Below are positions 17,253 through 26,281 of a stretch of 64,000 nt of DNA, piece by piece. Below the pieces are notes generated by a model. The model did not search any database. It was not told the DNA's origin and saw only the letters and a program-made list of their open reading frames with translations. Source of the stretch: CAUPWF01 sp964369755. Its GTDB lineage: Bacteria > Bacillota > Clostridia > Lachnospirales > Lachnospiraceae. The stretch spans positions 1 through 64,000 of the forward strand of contig CAYJFY010000004.1 in the NCBI GenBank assembly GCA_964369755.1, read 5' to 3'. Position 1 is the first letter of the stretch. Each line of letters begins with the position of its first letter. The translations under genes and the position numbers were made by a program.

Positions 17253-19235
17253 ATGAAAATTAAAAAAAGTGTATTGAAGATGCAAGGTGTTTCAGAGCTT
17301 AGAGAAAATATTTTGCCAAAATTGAGAGAAGAAAAATTTGATAAAGACCTTATCAATTCAGGTCTATTACAAAAGGAAGAGGAGTTGTTCGCCTATATGA
17401 CAGGTGACCGTTCGCTTCCATACCGTATGCAAGATAGTTATACAAGGGACAAAAAAGCTATGGAGCTAGAGGTGGTAGAGCTAGAAAACGAGGTGGTGAA
17501 GGTAGTGATTCTTCCACACCAAGGTGGTAGAGTTTGGTCGATGTATAACAAGGTCAAAGAGAAGGAAATATTATTTTGCAATCCCGTGTTTCAACCAGGA
17601 AACCTAGCGGTTCGAAATGCTTGGCTTTCGGGTGGTATCGAATGGAACTTGGGGCAATATGGACATTCTTCATTAACCATGGAAGATGTGTACGTTGGGA
17701 TATGTCGAGCAGAAGATGGAAGAGAGTTTGTTCGCATTTATGAATATGAGAGAATTAAAGGATTGTTCTTGCATGTTGATCTGCACTTGCTCCCAGGAGA
17801 TGAAAATCTATATGCGCATGTGACCATTCACAACACCCATAAGGAAGATCGGTCACTGTATTGGTGGACCAATATAGCGGTAGAGTTAAATCGGAACTGT
17901 CGAGTGCTTTCTGGGACGAAGGAAGTGGTTGCAACGACACCGATTCAAGGTGTAAATACCTTTGCACATGATCAGATGCCATATCTGAAATCCATGCCAG
18001 ACAAAGATGCGTCTTATCCATTGAACTTTGCGTTTGCGTCGGAATATTTCTTCCAGAATGAGGCGGATATGAAGGCGACATGGGAGGTGGCTGCATATAA
18101 TGATGATACAGCGTTTTTCGAGCGTTCTACAGAGGAGTTACCATATAAGAAGATGTTCTGTTGGAGTAATGATCAGGGAGGAGACCACTGGCAGCATTAT
18201 CTTGCAACAGAGGAGGCACCACTATATGTGGAACTTCAGGCAGGGGTTTGTCCAACGCAGGTGCATGGAGGCGTAATCAAAGCCGAAAGCACAGTATCAT
18301 TTACTCAGGCCTTTGGTGACTTGCAGATAGATTCCAAGCAAGCGCAAGACAGTACCTATGAAGACAGTGCTGATTATTGCTATAATGTGTTGGAAGCACA
18401 TTTGTCACGAGAAGCACTAAAGTCGTATGACGAGGAATTTAAGAAAGCAAGTAACAATCCTGTGAACGAGCTGTTGTTCCAAGGAGGAGGATTTGCTCTA
18501 TTAGAAGATTTGAGAGTGCCTGGATTTATTCCAGAGGGAATGAAATTTGCATGGAGTACAGAGGATGGTTCTAGTCAATGGCAAGCGTTACTGACAGAAG
18601 GGTGTGTGCCAGAATTCAACAATGGTTACGCAAAATCCTATTTGACGGATGAAATTTGGTTGCCTTATTTGGAGAAAGCAGCCGAAAAGACCTTGACAGG
18701 AAAATTTTATTATGGTATTGCTTTATATGAAAACGGATATACAGACAAGGCAATGGATGCGCTGGAAGAATATGCGACAAAGAGTGGCATGAGTATTGGA
18801 TATCGAACACTTGCACATCTTTATGCGAGAAAGGGTGATACAGAGCACGCTCTGAAGTGGTATGATAAGGTGTTTGCATCAAATCAGGATTTGACATCTG
18901 ACTACTATGAGGAGTATATTAAATACCTATCAAGCATAGAGAAATATGAAGCTGCATGGAACTTGTATTATAATGCATCTGAGGAAGTGAAGGCAGATGG
19001 GAATGTAAGATTAAGTGTGTTAGGAGCGGCAGTAGAGTGTGGAGCATTAGATTTTGCAAGACCGATGTTTGAGGTGGAGCATGCGAGTGTCCGAGAAGGG
19101 GAAGTGTTATTAAACAAATATTGGTATAAAATGAAAACCCTAGAATTTGTCCAAGCGGGAATGAGTATGGACGAGGCAAAGGCAAAAGCGGAATCATTAG
19201 AATTACCATATATTGTTGATTTTCAAATGAATTAA
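17253..19235 (+). CDS. DUF5107 domain protein with C-terminal TPR repeats
   Basis: 660-aa cytoplasmic protein without signal peptide. Residues about 60-370 match the DUF5107 pattern, a galactose-mutarotase-like beta-sandwich (VILPHQGGRVWSMYNK, SGGIEWNLGQYGH). From about 470 onward helical TPR-like pairs occur (YYGIALYENGYTDKAMDALE, AHLYARKGDTEHALKWYDKV). Such proteins occur in sugar-utilisation operons, and the fold suggests carbohydrate binding or an unrecognised glycosidase or epimerase role. It lies 51 bases after the permease, so it is probably co-transcribed. Biochemical function is unknown. Confidence 0.75.
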   Translation: MKIKKSVLKMQGVSELRENILPKLREEKFDKDLINSGLLQKEEELFAYMTGDRSLPYRMQDSYTRDKKAMELEVVELENEVVKVVILPHQGGRVWSMYNKVKEKEILFCNPVFQPGNLAVRNAWLSGGIEWNLGQYGHSSLTMEDVYVGICRAEDGREFVRIYEYERIKGLFLHVDLHLLPGDENLYAHVTIHNTHKEDRSLYWWTNIAVELNRNCRVLSGTKEVVATTPIQGVNTFAHDQMPYLKSMPDKDASYPLNFAFASEYFFQNEADMKATWEVAAYNDDTAFFERSTEELPYKKMFCWSNDQGGDHWQHYLATEEAPLYVELQAGVCPTQVHGGVIKAESTVSFTQAFGDLQIDSKQAQDSTYEDSADYCYNVLEAHLSREALKSYDEEFKKASNNPVNELLFQGGGFALLEDLRVPGFIPEGMKFAWSTEDGSSQWQALLTEGCVPEFNNGYAKSYLTDEIWLPYLEKAAEKTLTGKFYYGIALYENGYTDKAMDALEEYATKSGMSIGYRTLAHLYARKGDTEHALKWYDKVFASNQDLTSDYYEEYIKYLSSIEKYEAAWNLYYNASEEVKADGNVRLSVLGAAVECGALDFARPMFEVEHASVREGEVLLNKYWYKMKTLEFVQAGMSMDEAKAKAESLELPYIVDFQMN

Positions 19236-19246
19236 TGCAATCATTC

Positions 19247-19290
19247 ATATCCTCTCGAGAGATAACATGTATTCTTGAGAGGATATTTTA
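19247..19290 (+). terminator. rho-independent terminator
   Basis: ATATCCTCTC / GAGAGGATAT stem, 20-base loop, TTTT tail; ends the third ABC operon ahead of the response-regulator gene. Confidence 0.75.
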
Positions 19291-19308
19291 GCAGCAGGGG
19301 GAGGGAAG

Positions 19309-20745
19309 ATGGCGTATTCGGTAGTAATAATTGACGACGAGAAGATGGTTCTCAACAGCTTGGCATTGGGGTTTGAGTGGGAAGAAACGAAGTTTGAGGT
19401 TGTAGAAACATTTCAAAGTAGTGTAGAGGCGTGTGAAAAACTGGAGTTTATTCGTCCGGACTTAATATTGAGCGATATAAAAATGCCAGTACTTACAGGG
19501 TTAGAATTAATGGAAAAAATCAAGCCACGCCTTCCGCTTACAAAGTTTATTTTTATCACAGGGCATGAGGAGTTTGCATTTGTTCGAAAGGCGATGCAAC
19601 TAGGTGCAAGTGGCTATGTTCTAAAGCCGATTGAAGACGATGAAATTATTGAGAACTTGAATAAAGTAGAGCTTGAGCTAGAGAATGGTAATCTAGAGAT
19701 GGAGAACTTAATCGAGCAAATTGTATCGGATAAGAATGTAAAGCGAGAGCATTTGCTGATACAGACCTTTCAGAAAATTTGTGTGGGGGAGGTTCCGTTT
19801 GATTTGGCGATTAGTATAGGGAGTGTGGCCGAAGAATTGAGTGGATATGTGAGTTACCATGAATGGAAGTTCAAGGATAATGTATTCTTTTACATTATAT
19901 TTGATAGTGAATTTTTGAGAAATGATAAGTTTACAAGGCGGATTCGACAGTTGTTAATGAGGCAAAGGATTACGAATTTTAAATATGTGAGCATTCAGGA
20001 ATGGAACCAGCTACATGGCTCGATTCGGTTGTTAATGAATGAGGTATATTCATTTTTTCTTAAAACTCCATGTTTTGAAGATTCTTTTGAGGTTAAAGTA
20101 AGTGTAGGAGATGAAAAATCACAGTTTTACCAAATGCTCGAAGAAATCTATCGAGACTATGGAATGAAGGATATGGTGGATGTACTATCGGAGTATGATG
20201 AGCGTTATCCGCTAGAGGCAAGGACGTTAGAAGAGACGGTGAAGATTTATAATCTTGTCATGACAACATTGTATCGACATGAACATAAGTATTTTGACAA
20301 ACCGATCCATAGTGTGGGAGAAATGGCATCTAGTTTTGGAAGCATAGATGATATGATGACGCAATTGTTAGAAGAGTATGGCGGTCGTATGGCAGTCGGG
20401 GATGATATTAAACTATCCATTATAAAAAATGATACCTTCAAGCAAGTGTTAACTTATATCAATCTTAACTTCACAAAAGAGATTTCGTTTCAGCAGATCT
20501 GCAATATGCACCAGATTAATCCTAGTTATTTATCACAAATATTTAAGAGAGAAATCGGAGTGACATTTACGCAATATCTAACCGAATTGAGAATTAATTA
20601 TTCAAAAGGTTTGCTAAAAAATTCGGGCATGACAATTTCTGAGATTAGCGAAAAATCAGGCTATCAACAGTACTTTTATTTTGCAAAAATATTCAAGAAG
20701 ACAGTTGGTATCTCTCCTAGTCAATATAGAAAAGAACACCAATGA
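19309..20745 (+). CDS. YesN-type response regulator (REC plus AraC HTH)
   Basis: 478-aa two-component response regulator. The N-terminal receiver domain has acidic DDE at 9-11, phospho-acceptor Asp 56 in LILSDIKMP, and the KP motif near residue 106. A long linker leads to a C-terminal AraC-type DNA-binding domain (about 378-478) ending ISPSQYRKE. It is expected to activate carbohydrate genes after phosphorylation by the neighbouring YesM-type kinase. The two genes converge (4-base gap) instead of forming an operon, so they must be separately promoted. The start follows GCAGGGGGAGG. Confidence 0.9.
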   Translation: MAYSVVIIDDEKMVLNSLALGFEWEETKFEVVETFQSSVEACEKLEFIRPDLILSDIKMPVLTGLELMEKIKPRLPLTKFIFITGHEEFAFVRKAMQLGASGYVLKPIEDDEIIENLNKVELELENGNLEMENLIEQIVSDKNVKREHLLIQTFQKICVGEVPFDLAISIGSVAEELSGYVSYHEWKFKDNVFFYIIFDSEFLRNDKFTRRIRQLLMRQRITNFKYVSIQEWNQLHGSIRLLMNEVYSFFLKTPCFEDSFEVKVSVGDEKSQFYQMLEEIYRDYGMKDMVDVLSEYDERYPLEARTLEETVKIYNLVMTTLYRHEHKYFDKPIHSVGEMASSFGSIDDMMTQLLEEYGGRMAVGDDIKLSIIKNDTFKQVLTYINLNFTKEISFQQICNMHQINPSYLSQIFKREIGVTFTQYLTELRINYSKGLLKNSGMTISEISEKSGYQQYFYFAKIFKKTVGISPSQYRKEHQ

Positions 20746-20749
20746 GAAC

Positions 20750-22444
20750 CTATTCCGCTGGCAGACAGAGGCGAACAGTGGTTCCAGTATCATCACTATC
20801 GATATCTAGATAATACTCATCTCCATAGATGAGGTGGATTCGGTTATTCACATTGTAGATACCGATGTTTGTAGGGGCAGTATTTTGCATGAAATCACTG
20901 CTCTTATTTAATTTTTCCTTGATGTTGGACAAGCGATCGGCTGGAATAGGAATCCCCTCGTTATATACGGTAATGTAGAGTTTGTTCGTGGAAATATAGC
21001 TACGAATCTCTAATTTTGCAGAAGTTCGCGTGTCTTCAATTCCATGTACAATCGCATTCTCTACAATTGGCTGCAGAATCATTTTAGGAATCTTTCGCTC
21101 CAATACCTCTTCACTGATATCGTATTGGACATAAAAGCGATCTTCGAATCGCATAAGTTGAATGTAAACATAGCTCTTGATGATTTTTAACTCTTCTTGA
21201 AATGGAACAAGTGCTTCCCCTTTGACGCTATACTTGAATATGGTCGATAGTGCTTTGGTAAATTGCACGATGGAGCGATTACCGCTCTCTGCCGCCATGC
21301 CCTTTAGAGATTCTAAGGTGTTGTATAGAAAGTGTGGGTTGATCTGACTTCGCAGATATTGTAATTCGGCTTGCTCCTTGGCGATTTCTGCTTCATACAG
21401 TTTGGTTGTAGTAGAAAACACCTGTCGTGTTAGCGTGTTAATAGTGGCTAACATCCCATTGAATTGTTCGCTGATAATCTTCATTTCTTGAAATCCTGTC
21501 AAATCGATTCGCTTGCTTAGGTCGTTTAGAACTCCATTTTTTAACATGGAGATAAATGCGGTCAGTTTATTTAATGAACGGACAGCATTTGCTACGAATA
21601 TATACCATGTAGATAGCAAGAAAGACAGGAGGAATAATAGGAGGAATACATACTTTTCATGGGTTGCATATAGATTGGAAAAGGTCTGTTCTTGTTGTGC
21701 TAAAACAAGGATGCGAAACCCTAAATTCTCCAATTCGTAGGAATGGGAATCGGACAAAGTCTGCTCGTCAACCTCCGTGATATCTATGTCATTGTTCTGC
21801 CATAAGCAGTTAGAATCCTCGTCTAGTAGATAGAGTTGGGTTTGTGAGTTCAAGTAAAGGGCGGTAGTATTTGCAGTAAAGGTGGAGGAATTTAATACCA
21901 TATAGATTTTTCCAATCTTGCGATTCGTAGAATCGATTAAGTCCGTACTTGTTACAGGTGTTTGAAGGATAAAATACAACTCACCTTGTGGAGATTTGAT
22001 AGAGTGTAACTCGGTTTTATTGTTCAGCGAAGTCTGGGGAGGGAGAGGAAGATTGCTTCCGAGCAAGGTGTAGGATTCCCCGCTAGAGTCCTCGATGATA
22101 AAGTCGACAATATTGGAATCAAGGGTCATAATATTCATCAAATCATCAAATAAAGTCTGATATAAATCATACTTGATGGTTGCATCTTCTATCATTAAAA
22201 ATTCTTGCAATTCAGGTTGGAAAGAAATATAATGAATTATATTTTCAAGAAAGCGATAATTTTCGTTGATATTATCTTCTAACTGCTGAATAATCGTAAT
22301 GGTATAGTCATCATTTGATTTTGTAAAAACGGTTTGAGTTTCTGAAATATATGATGAAATATACAGCGCGAAAAATATAACATTGATAGCAATGATGAGG
22401 ATGAGCTGTTTTTTTAGTGAATAATCTTTTAATTTTTTTATCAT
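20750..22444 (-). CDS. YesM-type sensor histidine kinase
   Basis: 564-aa membrane sensor. Transmembrane segments lie at about 13-33 and 265-285, bounding an extracellular ligand domain of some 230 residues. A HAMP linker, the His_kinase domain with INPHFLYNTLESLKG (His 371) and an HATPase_c domain (QPIVENAIVHGIED, IGIYNVNNRIHL) follow. The start at 22444 is chosen over 22471 because GCGGAGGAACTT precedes it. It converges on the response regulator and diverges from a membrane-anchored solute-binding protein, suggesting a three-part sensing unit for an extracellular glycan. Confidence 0.9.
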   Translation of the reverse strand: MIKKLKDYSLKKQLILIIAINVIFFALYISSYISETQTVFTKSNDDYTITIIQQLEDNINENYRFLENIIHYISFQPELQEFLMIEDATIKYDLYQTLFDDLMNIMTLDSNIVDFIIEDSSGESYTLLGSNLPLPPQTSLNNKTELHSIKSPQGELYFILQTPVTSTDLIDSTNRKIGKIYMVLNSSTFTANTTALYLNSQTQLYLLDEDSNCLWQNNDIDITEVDEQTLSDSHSYELENLGFRILVLAQQEQTFSNLYATHEKYVFLLLFLLSFLLSTWYIFVANAVRSLNKLTAFISMLKNGVLNDLSKRIDLTGFQEMKIISEQFNGMLATINTLTRQVFSTTTKLYEAEIAKEQAELQYLRSQINPHFLYNTLESLKGMAAESGNRSIVQFTKALSTIFKYSVKGEALVPFQEELKIIKSYVYIQLMRFEDRFYVQYDISEEVLERKIPKMILQPIVENAIVHGIEDTRTSAKLEIRSYISTNKLYITVYNEGIPIPADRLSNIKEKLNKSSDFMQNTAPTNIGIYNVNNRIHLIYGDEYYLDIDSDDTGTTVRLCLPAE

Positions 22445-22487
22445 AAGTTCCTCCGCAATTAGATGATACATGTAGTGTAACGAAAAA

Positions 22488-24047
22488 ATGTCAATAATGC
22501 AATCAAAACGAAAGAAGAATGAGAAAATGACTAAAAAAACAATTGTGATAATCGGTCTATTGTCTGGGCTGCTCCTAGGTGTTTATTGGGTTCTCTTTGG
22601 TGCAAAAAAAACCATAGAGCAAGAGACGGCAATTGAGGATGGGTCTGATGTTATGGAAATCACCCTAGGGGTTTGGGATGCCATGGAGCTCTTGCAGAGT
22701 GATGAATTGCAGCAAGAATTGGAGGAGAAATTTCAGGTGAAATTCGTTCCGATAGAAATCAACTATTCTAATTGGGTAGATGAATACCAAAAATTAGCCG
22801 CTCTAGACCAGCTGCCAGATATCATGTCACATAACCTGATTGGAACAGTCACATACCAGACGTGGATTACACAGAATCTGATTACGATGATTCCAAAGGA
22901 TTTAAAGAATTATCCATATCTGCAGGCATACATAGAGCAAGACTATATTGCAAATTATATGAATTCAGACGGGGAGCACTGGTCGATTCCCAGAATGGGA
23001 TATGATAGTCAGGAAGGTTGGACGCTGGATCGAGCAATTATCGTGCGAAAAGACTGGAGAGAAGAATTGGAAATACCACCCATTCAAAGTATTGAAGAAT
23101 TGTCCGAACTTTCCCAAGAGTTTCAAAATGGTGATCTAGATGGCAATGGATTACTCGATACGAGAGGTATAGAAATCAATAACATGTACAAGGTTGAGGG
23201 TTTGTATCTACCAGACTATCCATTGGTATCGAATACAGAGCGTGGGTGGATTGAGGGGGATGAAAGATTAGAGCCAGCATATCTGTCGAGTGATGTCGGA
23301 GAGGCACTCAATCTGACACAGCAATTATATCGAGAAGGAGCGATTAACGAATCATTCTTTTTTCAGTATGCGGAAGAGTCCTTCTCAAACTTTCTGGGTG
23401 AAAAAAGCGGGATACTGATTGCGGATTTTCCGAAACTAGCCTATCAGTGGATTGAGAAGTATCCAGATCGAAAACTGGAAGACTATATTGAAATCGTCGA
23501 TCCATGGGTTTCGGAGGATGGAAATCGTTATCGCTTCACCACAACACTACATTGGTCTGAGCTGTATCTGAGTGGAGGTATGGAGGAAGAAAAGCTAGAG
23601 AAAATCTTGGAGATATTCGATTATCTCTTATCAGAAGAGTTCAAGATCAAACTAGAGAATCCAGAGGTGCAGAAGATGCCATCGAGCAGATTCTTTAATC
23701 AGTTAGTAGATTGGAACATGGGAGATTTTTATACCAATGAAGGGTGGTACAAAGACCAATTTCCAGAGAGTACCCATGAATTTCTGGAGAGTGAATTGAA
23801 GTGGTATGAAAAGAATACCATTCCTGTTCCATATAATTTTGAGCCAATCTATGTATCGGAGGATGAGGTGAGCCTTATGCCGAATATCGAACTGATATAT
23901 GACATTATGGTGGAATGTATATTAAGTGAAGAGCTTGCCTCAGAGAAGTGGGAAGAGGAGATCGAAGAGTTTCGAGATGCCATCGAGTTGGATGCAGTAA
24001 TTGACGGAATCAATCAGAAAATTAGCGAAGAGAAACTAGGTGAATAA
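22488..24047 (+). CDS. membrane-anchored solute-binding-like protein, probable co-sensor
   Basis: 519-aa protein of the LipO-like extracellular solute-binding group. It has no lipobox Cys; instead an uncleaved N-terminal hydrophobic anchor (IVIIGLLSGLLLGVYWVLFG) is visible after a basic leader. The extracellular part has Trp/Tyr-rich blocks such as SIPRMGYDSQEGW and an Asp-rich loop DLDGNGLLD that may bind calcium. It is encoded back to back with the YesM-type kinase and has no dedicated permease, so a role in presenting sugar to the kinase is more likely than transport. The start could instead be ATG 22527 (MTKKTI), which leaves more room for divergent promoters; neither site has a strong ribosome binding site. 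Confidence 0.75.
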   Translation: MSIMQSKRKKNEKMTKKTIVIIGLLSGLLLGVYWVLFGAKKTIEQETAIEDGSDVMEITLGVWDAMELLQSDELQQELEEKFQVKFVPIEINYSNWVDEYQKLAALDQLPDIMSHNLIGTVTYQTWITQNLITMIPKDLKNYPYLQAYIEQDYIANYMNSDGEHWSIPRMGYDSQEGWTLDRAIIVRKDWREELEIPPIQSIEELSELSQEFQNGDLDGNGLLDTRGIEINNMYKVEGLYLPDYPLVSNTERGWIEGDERLEPAYLSSDVGEALNLTQQLYREGAINESFFFQYAEESFSNFLGEKSGILIADFPKLAYQWIEKYPDRKLEDYIEIVDPWVSEDGNRYRFTTTLHWSELYLSGGMEEEKLEKILEIFDYLLSEEFKIKLENPEVQKMPSSRFFNQLVDWNMGDFYTNEGWYKDQFPESTHEFLESELKWYEKNTIPVPYNFEPIYVSEDEVSLMPNIELIYDIMVECILSEELASEKWEEEIEEFRDAIELDAVIDGINQKISEEKLGE

Positions 24048-24101
24048 AAGAATAAATGACAGTATCAAGTGAGGAAAAGTGAGGAAGAGAGGATGAGAGA
24101 A

Positions 24102-26075
24102 ATGCGAACAAGACAAGTACATTTGGATTTTCATACATCGGAGCATATTCCAGATGTGGGAGGTAAGTTTGATAAAGAAGAATTCCAGAAGACTTTAATT
24201 GCAGGCAATGTAAATAGTGTAACGATATTTGGAAAATGCCATCATGGATACCATTATTTTCCAACGCAAGTCGGAACACTCCATCCAACCATGGGTAAAG
24301 AACAGGATTTGGCAGGGGATATGATGAAGGCTTGTCATGAAATAGATGTGAAGGCTCCGTTATATCTAACACTTGGATGGTCGGCATTAGATGCACAACT
24401 ACACCCAGAATGGGTGTGTCGTACAAGGAACGGTGAGATGTATGGGGAAAATTACGATGTAAATGCAAAAGAAAGCGACACTAAACCAGAGTGTTCATGG
24501 CTCTATATGTGTTCGGCAGGAGGATACCGTAATTATTTATATGAGATGACAAGAGAAGCTTGTATGCGCTATGAGCGTCTGGATGGGTTGTTTTTTGATA
24601 TCGTCTATATGGATGAGGTTTGTTATTGTGAGCACTGCAAAGCGGGTATGAAAGCAGGGGGGTATAATCAGGATGTGCTAGCAGATGCGAAGGCATATCA
24701 TGAGCGTAAAAAACATGAAACAATTCAAGGTCTACGCTCTATTTTAGAGCAGTATCACCCTGAAGCGACGATTTTCTTCAATTCAGGAGGAGCAGAATTA
24801 CATAAGCCACAATGGCATTATGCAAACACTCATTTTGAGCTAGAGGATTTGCCGACTACATGGGGCGGGTATGACAAGATGCCGATTCGTGCGAAATACT
24901 TTGCGAGAACAGGGAAGAATTACCTGGGAATGACAGGAAAGTTTCATAGAAGTTGGGGAGAGTTTGGCGGCTACAAGACCCCTGAAGCATTGAAATATGA
25001 ATGTGCAGCCCTGATGGCATCTGGAGCATGTATCAGTGTAGGAGATCAGATGCATCCGCTAGGGAAGTTGGATAAAGATACCTATGAGATCATTGGACAT
25101 GCTTTTTCTTATGTGAAGCAAATCGAAGAGTACTGCATAGGTGTGGAGGAAACAAGCAAGATTGGTGTATTTATCAATGAAGATATTTATATGAATGAAG
25201 CAATTGCAACACTTCTCTTGGATTGCCATATTGATTTTGATGTGGTTTATGATGCCAAGGATTTGATGAGATTCGATCTAATCATCATGCCAGATGGTTA
25301 TTCAGTAGAAGAAGGATTTGAAGAAGTGCTCAATCAATACCTAGCACAAGGGAAGAAATTGGTTATGCTTGGGGGTAGTGGGTTAAATGAAGAAAAATCT
25401 CGATTTGGCTTTGATTGTTCGTTCGTATATAAGGGAAAATCAGATATGGATAAAGACTACTTCGAGGTGACACCGATGATAGGAGAAAACATAGTACAAG
25501 CACCAGTACTATGTTATGAATCGGCACATGTTGTCGAAGGGGAAGGTGAAGTTCTTGCTTATGTCAGAGAACCGTATTTCAAGCGAACCTATGGAGAATT
25601 TTGCTCCCATTACAATACACCATATACAGAAGAGCGTGCTAGTTATCCAGCAGCGATAAGAAATGACAATGTCATATATATTGCACATCCGATTGCAACG
25701 ATGTATAAGGGGTATGGTGCGACATATCATAGAAGATACTTCAAAAATATTTTGGATAGTGTATACGAGGATTACAATGTAACAGTCAACAATTTCCCAA
25801 CACAAGGTAGAGTTCATTTTGTGGAGCAAAGCAAAGAGAATCGTTATGTGTTGCATTTGCTCTATGCATCTCCAATTCAAAGGGGTAGCGTAGCTGTCAT
25901 AGAGGACATTCCTGTAATACAGAACATACAAGTGGAGATGAGGGTGGACAAGTCGATAAAATCTGCAAAATTGATGCCCCAAAACATAGGAGTTGAGTAC
26001 ATTCAAAATGGAAACCATGTGAGTGTATCAATAGATGAAATGTGTGGACATCAAATAGTTGTATTGGAATATTAA
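24102..26075 (+). CDS. putative glycoside hydrolase, GHL6 / beta-galactosidase-trimerisation type
   Basis: 657-aa protein without signal peptide. The N-terminal half looks like a TIM-barrel hydrolase of the hypothetical glycosyl hydrolase 6 group: RQVHLDFHTSEHI at the start, GLFFDIVYMDE (candidate catalytic Asp) and a Cys-rich CYCEHC segment. The middle resembles the trimerisation domain of GH42-type enzymes (IGVFINEDIYMNEA, FDLIIMPDGYSVEEGF). Such proteins are often annotated as alpha-L-fucosidase-like without proof. The position just before kinase and fucose isomerase genes supports a role in releasing deoxyhexoses. ATG 24102 is chosen for its RQVHLDF start and GAGAGG nine bases upstream; ATG 24093 and GTG 24069 are alternatives. 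Confidence 0.7.
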   Translation: MRTRQVHLDFHTSEHIPDVGGKFDKEEFQKTLIAGNVNSVTIFGKCHHGYHYFPTQVGTLHPTMGKEQDLAGDMMKACHEIDVKAPLYLTLGWSALDAQLHPEWVCRTRNGEMYGENYDVNAKESDTKPECSWLYMCSAGGYRNYLYEMTREACMRYERLDGLFFDIVYMDEVCYCEHCKAGMKAGGYNQDVLADAKAYHERKKHETIQGLRSILEQYHPEATIFFNSGGAELHKPQWHYANTHFELEDLPTTWGGYDKMPIRAKYFARTGKNYLGMTGKFHRSWGEFGGYKTPEALKYECAALMASGACISVGDQMHPLGKLDKDTYEIIGHAFSYVKQIEEYCIGVEETSKIGVFINEDIYMNEAIATLLLDCHIDFDVVYDAKDLMRFDLIIMPDGYSVEEGFEEVLNQYLAQGKKLVMLGGSGLNEEKSRFGFDCSFVYKGKSDMDKDYFEVTPMIGENIVQAPVLCYESAHVVEGEGEVLAYVREPYFKRTYGEFCSHYNTPYTEERASYPAAIRNDNVIYIAHPIATMYKGYGATYHRRYFKNILDSVYEDYNVTVNNFPTQGRVHFVEQSKENRYVLHLLYASPIQRGSVAVIEDIPVIQNIQVEMRVDKSIKSAKLMPQNIGVEYIQNGNHVSVSIDEMCGHQIVVLEY

Positions 26076-26144
26076 CAACTTGTTTTTCTGACGATTGTTA
26101 TGTTTTTTCACGTAATAATACAAGAAAAGTCCCAAAATGTACTA

Positions 26145-26246
26145 TATAATGATACCAAGGAACAAAAGGGTGGATTCTGAATGTTTTTAGGATTGCGGGA
26201 GTACAAAGTGCGTAGCAATCCGTAGGTATCATGAGTGATACTTACG
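26145..26246 (+). promoter_or_regulatory. promoter and structured leader of the rhamnulokinase-family gene
   Basis: A TATAAT at 26145-26150 with a poor -35 suggests an activator-dependent promoter. The approx. 125-base leader holds two abutting hairpins: GGATTGC / GCAATCC (26190-26221) and an 11-bp stem CGTAGGTATCA-TGAG-TGATACTTACG (26221-26246). The GTATCA half-site also occurs inverted next to the -10 (GATACC, 26151), so these could instead be DNA sites for an AraC regulator. Confidence 0.45.
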
Positions 26247-26281
26247 TCACAAGTTATATAGATAAGACGAGGAGGACTTTT

